Shown: positions 8,195 through 17,313 of the stretch, piece after piece
How the letters are laid out: each line of letters opens with the position of its first letter
Position numbering within the stretch: position 1 is the first letter of the stretch
Source: Flavobacterium sp.
GTDB taxonomy: Bacteria > Bacteroidota > Bacteroidia > Flavobacteriales > Flavobacteriaceae
Reading direction: 5' to 3'
DNA length: 55,875 nt
NCBI RefSeq assembly: GCF_028689845.1
Contig: NZ_JAQVCH010000019.1
Location: forward strand, 1-55,875
The notes under the pieces: model-generated
The model's database searches: none
Seen by the model: only the letters and a program-made list of their open reading frames with translations
What the model was told of the DNA's origin: nothing
Made by a program: the position numbers and the translations under genes

Positions 8195-9490
8195 TTATTT
8201 CACTCTAAACGTTACTCTTCTTACTAGTTTTCTAGCTCCAGCAGAACCTTTGTCTACAGAAGTATCTTCTCCTTGTGGAACAACGTTTAATCTGCTTTCA
8301 TCAATTCCAGCTTTCATTAAAACTTCTTTTACGCTAGTTGCTCTAGATGCAGATAGCTTATCATTATAGGGTGATTTACCAATTTCATCTGCGTGACCAA
8401 TGATGTCTACAGAAGCTGTTGGGTTGTTACGTAAGTAAGTTAAGATAAAGTCAATACCTTCCGTTGAAACATTGGTTGGTTTAGTTTTATTGAAATCAAA
8501 ATACGTTGCGATATAACCTTCGTTAATTAGTTTTTTAACTGTTTCTTTTTCTGAATCAACTAAAGTCTGGTTTGTAATATACGTTGTATTTAAATATTTC
8601 TCCATTTCATCTGGAACACCATTTTTATTTAAATCAACCATTCTTCCTTTAGTGTCAACTGCTACACCTGCAATAGAATTAGGTTCAACATCTAAATAAT
8701 CTGGCACACCATCTTGGTCTACATCTGCCATATTATTTTCAATTTCTCCTACTCGTTTTTCAAGAGCTTCAATTTCTTCTTGTTGCTTATCTCTCATGAC
8801 AGCCCAGTCTCCGTGAATTTTTTCAGATCCAAAAGAAAATGATAAACCTAATGAGGCTGTATACATACTACCAGCTAAGTTATTACTAGGTTCTGAATAA
8901 CTACCATCCCAATTAAAATGTTGTCTAACATTTGAGAGCATAGTAAAATCAGCATTCAATGCTAAGTTTTTGGTAATTCTAAATTCAGGTGTAATTCCAA
9001 ACATGATTCCACCATTCCATTCGTCTCTACCTTCATTTGGTCCTGTTTGTGGCGACATTTGAGCAATTTGAAGACCACCGTGAAATAATAATCCAAAACG
9101 ACCTAACGTTTCTTGGATATCAAATAAACGAGCTCCATTTACAACTCCTTGTAAACCAAAACGAATTTGTTGCATTTCAAAATCTAAACTTTCATCACTT
9201 AAGTTTTCTAAACGATCAAAAGCAACATCTGCTTTCACACCAAATTTTGGGCTAAACATATAACGAACACCACCACTATAATGATTAATTGTAATCCCGC
9301 CTAATTCTTTACCAGGATCGCTACCAAAATAGCCAACGGAATAGGGTTTAATCCCTTTACTTTGTCCTACATTTAGTTCAAAAGACCATTTATTGTATTC
9401 ATCAGTAACTGTTGATTGAATTGAATCCTGAGCAACAGCTTGTGTTAAGGGTAAAACAGAAAATGAAATTAAAAGTATTAATTTTTTCAT
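8195..9490 (-). CDS. OmpA family outer-membrane protein, 431 aa
   Basis: The signal peptide MKKLILLISFSVLPLTQAVAQ is cut after AVAQ. A beta-barrel of about 200 residues follows (repeated GLSFSFG-type strands). Then come a short coiled coil (KQQEEIEALEKRV), calcium-binding thrombospondin type 3 repeats (DVDQDGVPDYLD, DLNKNGVPDEME), and a C-terminal OmpA peptidoglycan-binding domain with IGHADEIG and the ASRATSVKEVL helix. It anchors the outer membrane to the wall. The start is set at ATG 9490 rather than the in-frame ATG 9505, because the latter adds five residues before a normal signal peptide. A strong promoter lies upstream and a terminator downstream, so the gene is a single unit. Confidence 0.92.
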   Translation of the reverse strand: MKKLILLISFSVLPLTQAVAQDSIQSTVTDEYNKWSFELNVGQSKGIKPYSVGYFGSDPGKELGGITINHYSGGVRYMFSPKFGVKADVAFDRLENLSDESLDFEMQQIRFGLQGVVNGARLFDIQETLGRFGLLFHGGLQIAQMSPQTGPNEGRDEWNGGIMFGITPEFRITKNLALNADFTMLSNVRQHFNWDGSYSEPSNNLAGSMYTASLGLSFSFGSEKIHGDWAVMRDKQQEEIEALEKRVGEIENNMADVDQDGVPDYLDVEPNSIAGVAVDTKGRMVDLNKNGVPDEMEKYLNTTYITNQTLVDSEKETVKKLINEGYIATYFDFNKTKPTNVSTEGIDFILTYLRNNPTASVDIIGHADEIGKSPYNDKLSASRATSVKEVLMKAGIDESRLNVVPQGEDTSVDKGSAGARKLVRRVTFRVK

Positions 9491-9525
9491 TTTTAAAAGT
9501 ATCAAGTTAGAATTGTTAATAGGTG

Positions 9526-9555
9526 CAAATATAAAGCAATTGTTGATATAAGCAA
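9526..9555 (-). promoter_or_regulatory. Promoter of the ompA-like gene
   Basis: On the minus strand TTG (9555-9553), a 19-bp spacer, and TATATTTG (9533-9526) match the Bacteroidetes promoter TTG-N19-TAnnTTTG fully. The start codon is 36 bp further on. Confidence 0.78.
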
Positions 9556-9742
9556 TAGAAATTGTTAAAAAAAGTATTTAAAGACTTAAATTAAAAGAAG
9601 TTAAATCAACAGATTAATAAAGTTAGCATATTAAAAAAAAGAATGTTTCTGTATGATTGGTATAATGTTAACTAATAAGTAATCAGTAATTTAACTTTAG
9701 AATTGTTGATTTAAAAACATTAAAAAAGATAGCTGACTTAAT

Positions 9743-10015
9743 TTATGCTAAAATTTTTTTCTCCACATAAAAAGTTCCAAAAGGAATAATGGAAGCCAAA
9801 CAAATAAGCAAGAATTTTTTTAAGTCCCAATTTTGATTAATTTTTAGAACAATAGCTAATACTATATATAGAATAAAGAGGACGCCATGAGCCATTCCGA
9901 TAGTTTTAACATAAATTTCATTTCCTGCCCAATACTTCATTGGCATGGCAAAGAATAGGAGTAATAGAAGTGAAACTCCTTCGAACCAAGCAACTTTTTT
10001 AAAAAAATTCAGCAT
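9743..10015 (-). CDS. DUF3817 membrane protein, 90 aa
   Basis: Small integral membrane protein with three hydrophobic segments. It opens MLNFFKKVAWFEGVSLLLLLF, continues KYWAGNEIYVKTIGMAHGVLFILYIV and ends near IIPFGTFYVEKK. The WFEGxSLLLL and GMAHGxLF pattern identifies the DUF3817 family, whose function is unknown. The start is ATG 10015, one base after the preceding gene's stop at 10017; an upstream start at 10045 would overlap that gene by 29 bp. Third gene of the nhaA run. Confidence 0.82.
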   Translation of the reverse strand: MLNFFKKVAWFEGVSLLLLLFFAMPMKYWAGNEIYVKTIGMAHGVLFILYIVLAIVLKINQNWDLKKFLLICLASIIPFGTFYVEKKILA

Positions 10016-10016
10016 A

Positions 10017-10628
10017 CTACAACATTTGATAAATAGCGAAACCATAAATAATAAACCTTAAAAACCGTAACAAAGCAAATAATAAAAAGACTTTGAAGTC
10101 AAATTTTATCATTCCAGCCGCCATGGCTGCCATGGCAAAAGGCAAAGGTAATAAAGCACCAACCGCAATTAAAAAGCCGCCCCATTTTCTCATGTTTTTA
10201 ATATGCTTTGCCATTTTTACACTCATAAAGTGATGAACAGAAGGAATTAAGAGAATTGCTTTACCTAATAAATAGGAGATTACCCCACCTGCATAGGATA
10301 AAACGGCCAAAAAAGCTAGATATAAAATTGGATTAGAGGTGTTTTTTGTCCATGCAATAAAAATATCTGGCGGTAAAAGACCCAAAATAGATTCTGAAGC
10401 AAAAAAGACACTAAATATTGTTAAATCACTGTAGCGAACTGTTAACAGTTTAAGGGCTTCATTAATATTAATGACATTATAATGGACATAAAAAAGAGCA
10501 CCAAAAATGAGAACCATCGGTAAAAAGGCACTTTTTAGTCCTTCATAAATAAACTTATAAAAACCAGTATAAGTATAGTATAAATGAAGTTGTTTCCACT
10601 TATTTTTTTTAATTCGTTCTTTTTCCAT
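10017..10628 (-). CDS. VTT (DedA-like) membrane protein, 203 aa
   Basis: Polytopic inner-membrane protein with about five membrane segments. The central block SYAGGVISYLLGKAIL, followed by GGFLIAVGALLPLPFAMAAMAAG with its prolines, resembles the VTT/SNARE-associated (DedA) family of lipid scramblase-like proteins. The N-terminal 30 residues are basic and cytoplasmic. The gene lies 8 bp after nhaA and directly before DUF3817. In this order the trio may support membrane or pH homeostasis, but only the family fold is shown by the sequence. Confidence 0.8.
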   Translation of the reverse strand: MEKERIKKNKWKQLHLYYTYTGFYKFIYEGLKSAFLPMVLIFGALFYVHYNVININEALKLLTVRYSDLTIFSVFFASESILGLLPPDIFIAWTKNTSNPILYLAFLAVLSYAGGVISYLLGKAILLIPSVHHFMSVKMAKHIKNMRKWGGFLIAVGALLPLPFAMAAMAAGMIKFDFKVFLLFALLRFLRFIIYGFAIYQML

Positions 10629-10636
10629 TTTAAAAA

Positions 10637-11989
10637 TTATTCTTGCTCATTCAAATCATATTTTGGCTCACTTTTATTGAAATATAAAAATAAAAATCCG
10701 ATTAATCCACCAATTAAGGAAGCAATTAGAATTCCAATTTTAGCTTGTTGAATAAGGTCATTATTTTTAAAAGCTAAATTGGCTACAAAAAGTGACATTG
10801 TAAAACCAATAGAAGCTAAAAAACCTGCACCAATAAGGTGTTTAAAATTCATTCCTTCTGGTAAAGTTGCAATTTTTAGCTTAACCATTAAACTAGAAAC
10901 ACCCACGATGCCAATAAATTTTCCTACCAACAGACCAACAATAATTCCAATAGCCACAAAACTGGTGGTAGAACTTGCTGTTTCTGTAGAAAGGGTTACT
11001 CCTGCATTTGCCAATGCAAAAATTGGCATAACGATATACGTAACAAATGGATGCATTCCGTGCTCTAATCGCTGAAGGGGTGTCATCGCTAATTTTGATA
11101 AAGTTCGCATGTCTTCCAATATGTGTAGCTGTTTAGGTGTCACCGTTGGAGCTCCGTTTGGATCGGCATTTTTAAATTTTTCTAAATACATTTTCATTTT
11201 TTCTACAAATCCTACTTCGTCAATTCTCACCGTTGCGGGAATAGTAAACGCTGCCAAAACTCCAGCAATAGTTGCATGAACTCCAGAAAGTAAAAAAGCC
11301 ATCCACAAGCCGCCTATTCCTAATATTCCGTAATAAATTGTACTTCGGACTCCTAGTACATTAGAAAGAATCAAGAGTAATAAAAAAGCAGAACCAACTA
11401 ATAAACTAACATAAGAAATGTTGGAAGTATAAAAGAAAGCAATCACCAATACCGCACCAATATCGTCTGCAATAGCCAATGCGGTTAAAAATAATTTTAA
11501 GGAAGCTGGAACTCTATCGCCTAATAAAAATAAAACGCCAAGAGCAAAAGCAATATCAGTGGCCATCGGGATTCCCCATCCATTTTGAGCTTCACCTGTG
11601 GTGTTAAATACTAAATATAATAGAGCGGGAAAAATCATTCCTCCCAAACCTGCGGCAACAGGTAAGATCGCATTTCGAGGGTTTGATAATTCGCCTCCTA
11701 AGATTTCACGTTTGAGTTCTAATCCAACTACAAAAAAGAAAATAGCCATTAAGCCATCATTAATCCAATGGTGTAAGGTTTTATCTAAAACATAACCTTC
11801 AACACCAAATTTGATATTGTATTCCCAAAAATGATGATAAGCATCTTTCCAAGGCGAATTAGCCAGAATTAAGGCAATTACAGCAGAAACAAATAATACA
11901 ATTCCTCCTGTAGTCGATTTGTTTACAAATCGATTGACAGGTTGAATAACCCACTTGTCTATTGGTGTAATTCTCATTCTGTATTTCAT
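10637..11989 (-). CDS. nhaA: Na+/H+ antiporter NhaA, 450 aa
   Basis: Twelve-helix sodium/proton antiporter. The paired aspartates of the ion site are in LAIADDIGAVLVIA (near 171-184). Other family blocks are STTGGIVLFVSAVIALILANS near the N terminus, FFFVVGLELKRE and PMATDIAFALGVL. It exports Na+ in exchange for H+ and controls internal pH. It is longer than E. coli NhaA (388 aa), mainly by a hydrophilic loop of about 50 residues (MKMYLEKFKNADPNGAP) between transmembrane segments, as is usual in Bacteroidetes. It heads the operon with the VTT and DUF3817 genes. Confidence 0.95.
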   Translation of the reverse strand: MKYRMRITPIDKWVIQPVNRFVNKSTTGGIVLFVSAVIALILANSPWKDAYHHFWEYNIKFGVEGYVLDKTLHHWINDGLMAIFFFVVGLELKREILGGELSNPRNAILPVAAGLGGMIFPALLYLVFNTTGEAQNGWGIPMATDIAFALGVLFLLGDRVPASLKLFLTALAIADDIGAVLVIAFFYTSNISYVSLLVGSAFLLLLILSNVLGVRSTIYYGILGIGGLWMAFLLSGVHATIAGVLAAFTIPATVRIDEVGFVEKMKMYLEKFKNADPNGAPTVTPKQLHILEDMRTLSKLAMTPLQRLEHGMHPFVTYIVMPIFALANAGVTLSTETASSTTSFVAIGIIVGLLVGKFIGIVGVSSLMVKLKIATLPEGMNFKHLIGAGFLASIGFTMSLFVANLAFKNNDLIQQAKIGILIASLIGGLIGFLFLYFNKSEPKYDLNEQE

Positions 11990-12151
11990 ACGTGCCTTGG
12001 TTTTTAAAATGGGTGTAAAAATAGAAAACTAGATTGATTTATAAGGGAAAATCACTAATTATTCTGTAGAATTTGTATAAAATTTAACCTTTTGTAAATC
12101 TTTTTTTTTAAGATAATACACTTAAAATTCGATTTCAGGATTTTATCTACT

Positions 12152-12159
12152 TATTTTTG
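12152..12159 (+). promoter_or_regulatory. Possible -7 box TATTTTTG of the helicase gene
   Basis: TATTTTTG fits TAnnTTTG and lies 21 bp before the helicase start. No TTG lies 18-20 bp upstream, so the call is weak. Confidence 0.35.
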
Positions 12160-12179
12160 CAAAAAATCATTTTAATTTA

Positions 12180-13718
12180 ATGTCAAAAAAAGATATATTA
12201 CTCGAATTGGAGGAGAAAAAAAAGCTCTACAGTTATCAGTTGGGTGATATTGATCGTATTTTTGATAAAATTGAAAATGCTCCTGCAAATTATCATTTAC
12301 TTTACCAATTACCGACAGGTGGAGGAAAAACAGTTATTTTTTCTGAAATAACCCGACGTTATCTAGAAAAATTTGATAAAAAAGTAGTGGTTTTGACGCA
12401 TCGAATTGAATTATGCAAACAAACTTCAAAAATGCTCAAGGGATTTGATGTTAAAAATAAAATTATCAATAGTCACGTTAAAGATTTACCAGAACAAAAT
12501 GAATATGATTGTTTTGTGGCAATGGTTGAAACTTTAAAAAACCGACTAAACGACGATAAATTTAATTTAGATAATGTCGGTTTATTGATTATTGATGAAG
12601 CTCATTTCAATTCTTTTCGAAAGTTATTTCATTCGTTTAAGAATACCTTTTTTTTAGGGGTTACTGCTACGCCTTTAAGTTCAAACGTAAAATTGCCCAT
12701 GCGTGAAAATTACCAAGAATTAATAGTGGGACATAGTATTGGCTCTTTAATTGATAAAGGCTATTTAGCAAAAGCAACCACTTTTAGTTATGATGTTGGA
12801 TTGACTTCTTTAAAAATTGGTATCAACGGTGATTATACCGTAAAATCGTCTGATGAATTGTATACTAATTTAGCGATGCAAGAAAAATTAATCCATGCGT
12901 ATCGTAGTCATGCCTTGGGTAAAAAAACTTTGATTTTTAATAACGGAATTATTACTTCTCTCAATGTTTTAGACACCTTTACTTCCTCTGGGTATCGAAA
13001 TATCAAACACTTAGATAATACCAATACCGCTGAGGAACGCAAAGATATTTTAAAATGGTTTAAGGATACTCCTGATGCTATTTTAACTTCAGTGGGCATC
13101 TTAACAACGGGTTTTGACGAACCTACAGTCGAATCGATTATTTTAAACCGAGCCACAAAATCTTTGACTTTATATTTTCAAATGATTGGACGTGGTTCTC
13201 GAAAATTGCCTAATAAAGATAACTTTAGTATCATTGATTTAGGAAATAATGCCGCTCGTTTTGGACTATGGACTGATAAAATGGATTGGCAACACATCTT
13301 TAAATATCCCGAGCAGTATATTCATAACTTAAAAGGCGATGTAGAAATTGAAATGAATTTCTATTACAAAATGCCTGATGAATTAAAAGCAAAGTTTAGT
13401 AAAACGGCAGATATTACCTTTGATGTAGAAACAGAATACCATCAAGCCTTATCCAAAAATGACCGTCCAAAAGTGGTTATAGAAAAATCTATTGAGCAAC
13501 ATGCTAGCATGTGTGTGGAAAATACAGAAACGATACCAGAAGCAAAACAATTAGCAAAAGAATTAGCGGATGATATTGAAAGTCGCGTCCGACATTTTGC
13601 AAATTGTTTGAGTAGTTCGACCAAAAATTACCGTGATTGGTTGATTGAAGATTATAAAACAAGACTTTCTGTAATGATTGGAAAAAAGTTTAGAGAAAAG
13701 CTTTTTTCCGAAGAATAA
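12180..13718 (+). CDS. DEAD/DEAH-box helicase family protein, 512 aa
   Basis: SF2 helicase with Walker A LPTGGGKT (residues 44-51), DEAH box IIDEAH, motif III TATPLS, and motif VI MIGRGSRKLP. The C-terminal helicase half contains TSVGILTTGFDEP. The last 100 residues are helical and charged with no named domain. Its shape resembles RadD/YejH-like repair helicases, but it is shorter and lacks the zinc cysteines expected there. It stands alone between nhaA and the Pel-like operon, with no nuclease or methylase nearby, so a DNA or RNA repair role is more likely than a defence role. Confidence 0.85.
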   Translation: MSKKDILLELEEKKKLYSYQLGDIDRIFDKIENAPANYHLLYQLPTGGGKTVIFSEITRRYLEKFDKKVVVLTHRIELCKQTSKMLKGFDVKNKIINSHVKDLPEQNEYDCFVAMVETLKNRLNDDKFNLDNVGLLIIDEAHFNSFRKLFHSFKNTFFLGVTATPLSSNVKLPMRENYQELIVGHSIGSLIDKGYLAKATTFSYDVGLTSLKIGINGDYTVKSSDELYTNLAMQEKLIHAYRSHALGKKTLIFNNGIITSLNVLDTFTSSGYRNIKHLDNTNTAEERKDILKWFKDTPDAILTSVGILTTGFDEPTVESIILNRATKSLTLYFQMIGRGSRKLPNKDNFSIIDLGNNAARFGLWTDKMDWQHIFKYPEQYIHNLKGDVEIEMNFYYKMPDELKAKFSKTADITFDVETEYHQALSKNDRPKVVIEKSIEQHASMCVENTETIPEAKQLAKELADDIESRVRHFANCLSSSTKNYRDWLIEDYKTRLSVMIGKKFREKLFSEE

Positions 13719-13795
13719 ACCTTCCTTTTGTGTTAATTTAGTCCTAATTTAGTTTTATTTTAAATATTCTTCAACCGATAATCGACGTTATAAGT

Positions 13796-13832
13796 ATTTC
13801 ATCTATAGCACTATGCATTTTATCGATGAAAT
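13796..13832. promoter_or_regulatory. GATGAA palindrome upstream of pelF
   Basis: ATTTCATC at 13796-13803 and GATGAAAT at 13825-13832 form an 8-bp perfect inverted repeat with centres 29 bp apart. It lies 33 bp before the -33 box of the pelF promoter. The right arm sits in TTTTATCGATGAA, almost the same as the boxes before the DUF4874 gene at 25.8 kb. Probably an operator for a dimeric regulator. Confidence 0.5.
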
Positions 13833-13864
13833 GAGTGTTTTCAACAGATTTCAAAGCATTTATT

Positions 13865-13894
13865 TTGAGTAAACTTTATTTAAATATAAATTTG
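13865..13894 (+). promoter_or_regulatory. Promoter of the Pel-like operon
   Basis: TTG at 13865-13867, a 19-bp spacer and TAAATTTG at 13887-13894 match the Bacteroidetes consensus fully. Transcription would start near 13901, giving a leader of about 185 nt before pelF. The rest of the 13719-14086 spacer upstream holds only the GATGAA palindrome. Confidence 0.72.
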
Positions 13895-13900
13895 TCAAGT

Positions 13901-14086
13901 ATTTAAGGGCTAAAAGTAGTATTAATTATTTGTTAAGATTCTTTAAAACTTAAATGCAGTGCAGTCGTCCCCAAAAGCCGGTGTACAAAATTACCACAAA
14001 CCACCCTAAGATTGTAAAATGTACCAACTTGTCATGTTCTGCTCGGGCAGAATTTTAGATGAAAGAAATTTTATTATGTAAATGTT
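13901..14086 (+). promoter_or_regulatory. Long structured leader with terminator-like hairpin
   Basis: About 185 nt lie between the predicted start of transcription and the pelF start codon. The middle (about 13955-14010) is much richer in G and C than its surroundings (TGCAGTGCAGTCGTCCCC, AAAGCCGGTGTACA). Near the end TTCTGC (14037-14042), loop TCGG, GCAGAA (14047-14052) and TTTT form a small terminator-like hairpin. GGTGTACA (about 13979-13986) can pair with TGTACC (14020-14025). I do not recognise a known riboswitch class. It could be an attenuator or an RNA-protein control site. Confidence 0.4.
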
Positions 14087-15637
14087 ATGAACAAGAAACA
14101 CGACGTAATGTTAATTTTAGAAGGAACTTATCCCTTTAATGGTGGTGGAGTTTCAACTTGGGCACACATGTTATGCAATGAGGTGAAAAATTCAAATTTT
14201 ACACTTTATTCAATCAATGCGGAGTTTGAATCTAAAACTAAATATAAATTAAGCGATAACGTAACAAACCTTATTCAAGTTCCGCTATGGTCTCCAATGG
14301 AGCCACAGGAAATGATTGATTATGGTAAGAAATATTATAAAATCATTTCCTTGAAAGAGAAAAATGATATCCATAAAATAAACCAAGTTTTTATTCCCAT
14401 TTTTCAAGATTTGTTGCGTCACATTTTTTCTGATAATAGAGATGTACGTGCTTTTGATGCGACTATTCGAAAAATGTGGAACTATTTTCAAAAACACGAT
14501 TACAAAAAAACCATGAAAAGCGAGCCTGTTTGGAAAACATTTTGCTTTATGGTTAGTGATTTAAATGGGGAAGAAGAAAACGAAAAAGTTTCTTTATATG
14601 ATTTAACCTCAGGAATGCGTTGGATTTATCGTTTTTTAATTCCGCTTTCTATCGAAGTTCCGCGTGTAGATGTTTCGCATTTAACCTTGTCTGGTTTTCC
14701 TGTAATTCCTGCTTTAGTTCTAAAATATAAGTATGGAACACCAATGATTGTAACCGAGCATGGTGTTTTTATTCGGGAACGTTTATTAGCTATTAATTCT
14801 TCTGAATACTCCTTTTTCTTAAAGAAAATGTTGATTAAGTTTTCAGAATGCGTAACCGAATTGGTTTATTATAAAGCAGATAAAATTTTATCTGTGAATA
14901 AATTTAATATCAAATGGGAAAAAATGTATGGTGCAGACCCAGAAAAAATTGATATTATTTATAACGGAATTGATCATCAAGTTTTTAAGCCTTTACCAAA
15001 ACCAGCCCATTTACAAGACATTCCTACGGTTGTGGCAGCCGCTCGTATTTTTGATTTAAAAGATATTGTCACGATGATTAAATCGTGTGCTGTTGCAAAA
15101 AAGCAAATTCCGAATATTCAATATTTAGTATACGGCGATAACCAAGCAGTGCCAGAATATACCGCAGCGTGTGAACGACTCATTGCTGAATTAGATTTAA
15201 AAGCTAATTTTAAGTTAGCGGGTTATCACGAAAAACCGCAAGAATTGTTTTCTGAAGGTGATATTTCGATATTGACTTCAATTTCTGAAGGTTTTCCTTA
15301 TACCGTTTTAGAATCCATGAGCTGTGGTATTCCGGTTGTGGCAACAGATGTTGGTGGTGTTACAGAAGCTTTAGATGAAAATTGCGGCTTTATTTGTAAA
15401 CCAAAAGATCACGAAGAGCTTGGAAAAAGAGTTGTTGAACTCTTAAATAATCCAGCTTTACGTCAGAAAATGGGAGAAAATGCACGACAAAAAGTAATTG
15501 ATAACTTTACTATTGGTAAATTTATTAATGCTTATGAAAACGTGTACCATGAAGTTGTAACTCGCGTAGTAAAAGAAGTACAATTACCAATTTTAATCCA
15601 ATCTATAGAAGAAGAACACGCTGTAAAAGCCTCATAG
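14087..15637 (+). CDS. pelF: PelF-like GT4 glycosyltransferase, 516 aa
   Basis: Cytoplasmic GT-B glycosyltransferase of family GT4, subfamily PelF. The N-terminal domain opens MLILEGTYPFNGGGVSTWAHML, which is characteristic of PelF. A mid-protein TEHGVFIRER and the nucleotide-sugar motif EGFPYTVLE (401-409), followed by SCGIPVVATDVGGVTEAL, complete the fold. In Pseudomonas, PelF polymerises the Pel exopolysaccharide from UDP-activated amino sugars. The length matches the family (about 505 aa). First gene of the operon, with its own promoter and a long leader; a 62-bp gap follows before the pelG-like gene. Confidence 0.9.
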   Translation: MNKKHDVMLILEGTYPFNGGGVSTWAHMLCNEVKNSNFTLYSINAEFESKTKYKLSDNVTNLIQVPLWSPMEPQEMIDYGKKYYKIISLKEKNDIHKINQVFIPIFQDLLRHIFSDNRDVRAFDATIRKMWNYFQKHDYKKTMKSEPVWKTFCFMVSDLNGEEENEKVSLYDLTSGMRWIYRFLIPLSIEVPRVDVSHLTLSGFPVIPALVLKYKYGTPMIVTEHGVFIRERLLAINSSEYSFFLKKMLIKFSECVTELVYYKADKILSVNKFNIKWEKMYGADPEKIDIIYNGIDHQVFKPLPKPAHLQDIPTVVAAARIFDLKDIVTMIKSCAVAKKQIPNIQYLVYGDNQAVPEYTAACERLIAELDLKANFKLAGYHEKPQELFSEGDISILTSISEGFPYTVLESMSCGIPVVATDVGGVTEALDENCGFICKPKDHEELGKRVVELLNNPALRQKMGENARQKVIDNFTIGKFINAYENVYHEVVTRVVKEVQLPILIQSIEEEHAVKAS

Positions 15638-15671
15638 CCCCAACCTAAACCTAACTTTACCTCAAATAAAC

Positions 15672-15690
15672 TAGAATATTTTGTATTCTA
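15672..15690 (+). promoter_or_regulatory. Small hairpin just before the pelG-like start
   Basis: TAGAATA (15672-15678), loop TTTTG, TATTCTA (15684-15690) form a perfect 7-bp stem ending 9 bp before ATG 15700. It could affect translation of the second gene relative to pelF. Confidence 0.45.
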
Positions 15691-15699
15691 ACATTGCCA

Positions 15700-17313
15700 A
15701 TGGATAAGCATAGTGAAAATATAAAAATCTTAATTCACAATGTCAAAGATAAAATAGGAAAGCCGGTCAGCAGTAGAGTAGTGGCCGCTACTATCGAATC
15801 ATTTGGAATTAGAGATATAGATACCGATGCCGATTTTGGAGTTTCAAATATCCAAGATTTGTCCATTTATGTATACAAACAGTTAACCACTGCTGAAGAA
15901 CACAAAGACAGCCTGAATTTAAAAGAACGGGAATTTGTTGAAAACAATACCGACACAATTCAACTTTCTGATTACATGGTGGTTAAAGCAAAAATCTTTG
16001 CACAATACTATTCTTTAGGAATTTTTCATTTACTTCCCGTTGTGCTTCAAATTGCCGCTATTGTTGTTTTTGGTTATTCGCTGTGGACGCATGTTCATTT
16101 TAATCATTTGCAATCTACCGCCGTCGTTTTAGGTGTGATGATTGGAATTATTACTAGTGGCGGATTTGTGCAAGTAATCGGACGCCAAGCCTCTTTTTAT
16201 TGGAATTATCACGATTATGCAATGACAAAAAAAACAATAAATTATTTATTGAAATTAGGAATTAAATCGCTGTTCATTATATTCTCTATCATTTGCTTCA
16301 TCAATGTTTTTATACATATTTATCCTTTTAAGGTTTTATTAGTGGTATTTATGTATGCTTTTTTTGTAGGCACTTTATTGTTATTATTAGCACCTCTACA
16401 TACGATTAAACAACGTTGGATGATAACCGTTGCAGTAATTTTAGGTACGCTAATGACCGTTGCTTTAAATAAGTTTACTACTTTACATATTTATTATACG
16501 CATTGGATAGGAATTGCTGTTGCCATCATTATAACCAAATTATATCTTTATTTTTTCTTTAGAAACTATCTAAAAATCCATCCACCAAAAGCCAATTTGA
16601 GTATAAAAACATCGGTGTTTATTTATCAAAATCACCGTTATTTTTTATATGGTCTTTTTGTCTATTTCTTTATATTTATTGATCGAATTCTTGCTTGGTC
16701 TGCAAATACAGGAAATCAATTGCCTTTTATGGTGTACTTTGAAAAAGATTATGAATTAGGAATGGACTTAGCCATTTTGGTATTCTTATTATTAGCGGGT
16801 GTTTTAGAATTTAGCATTGCTTCTTTTACCCGATTTTTGGATATTACCCAAAAATTAGTGCAGTTTGAAAAACCGAAAAACTTTAATAACGAATTGCATA
16901 AATTGTATTGGCAAAATATTTTAGTGCTGGTTATCTCCGGTTTGTTGATATATATATTTATTTATCAAGTGATGTTTGCTTCTTGGGGATATAAAGGACA
17001 ATTTAACGAAGACTTAGAAAGCATCAGTGTGACAGTCTGTTTTTTAGGCGGAACCGGTTACTTCTTTTTGGCTTGGGGAATGCTGAATACACTCTATTTG
17101 TTCACGTTAGGGGAATCGCAAAAACCCTTAAAAGGAATAATCTATGCCATTGTAATTAATATTACGATTGGTTTTTTATTAAGCCGATTCCTGAGTTTTG
17201 AATACAGTGTCGTAGGCATGTTAATAGGCTCCTTGTTTTTTATGTTATACACTTTGAAAAATGTTTTTTTCTTTTTCAAAAAATTAGATTATCATTATTA
17301 TGCGGCGTTTTAA
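15700..17313 (+). CDS. pelG: PelG-like polysaccharide membrane transporter, 537 aa
   Basis: Polytopic inner-membrane protein with about 12 helices, preceded by a soluble region of about 110 residues. The pattern resembles PelG of the MOP/MATE-like flippase group: SGGFVQVIGRQASFYWNYHDY near residue 155 and a late GGTGYFFLAWGMLNTLYLFTLG. PelG moves the growing chain across the inner membrane with PelF. It is about 80 residues longer than Pseudomonas PelG, and the extra part is the N-terminal cytosolic extension. The start is set at ATG 15700; a TTG at 15694 would add only two residues. It overlaps the next gene by 14 bp. Confidence 0.78.
   Translation: MDKHSENIKILIHNVKDKIGKPVSSRVVAATIESFGIRDIDTDADFGVSNIQDLSIYVYKQLTTAEEHKDSLNLKEREFVENNTDTIQLSDYMVVKAKIFAQYYSLGIFHLLPVVLQIAAIVVFGYSLWTHVHFNHLQSTAVVLGVMIGIITSGGFVQVIGRQASFYWNYHDYAMTKKTINYLLKLGIKSLFIIFSIICFINVFIHIYPFKVLLVVFMYAFFVGTLLLLLAPLHTIKQRWMITVAVILGTLMTVALNKFTTLHIYYTHWIGIAVAIIITKLYLYFFFRNYLKIHPPKANLSIKTSVFIYQNHRYFLYGLFVYFFIFIDRILAWSANTGNQLPFMVYFEKDYELGMDLAILVFLLLAGVLEFSIASFTRFLDITQKLVQFEKPKNFNNELHKLYWQNILVLVISGLLIYIFIYQVMFASWGYKGQFNEDLESISVTVCFLGGTGYFFLAWGMLNTLYLFTLGESQKPLKGIIYAIVINITIGFLLSRFLSFEYSVVGMLIGSLFFMLYTLKNVFFFFKKLDYHYYAAF

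Noticed and set aside
9743..10045. Longer DUF3817 start at 10045
   Set aside because: It would overlap the VTT gene by 29 bp and add a non-conserved head; ATG 10015 directly follows the VTT stop.
12180..13718. Defence island helicase
   Set aside because: No nuclease, methylase, reverse transcriptase or other defence gene adjoins it; both neighbours are housekeeping or polysaccharide genes.
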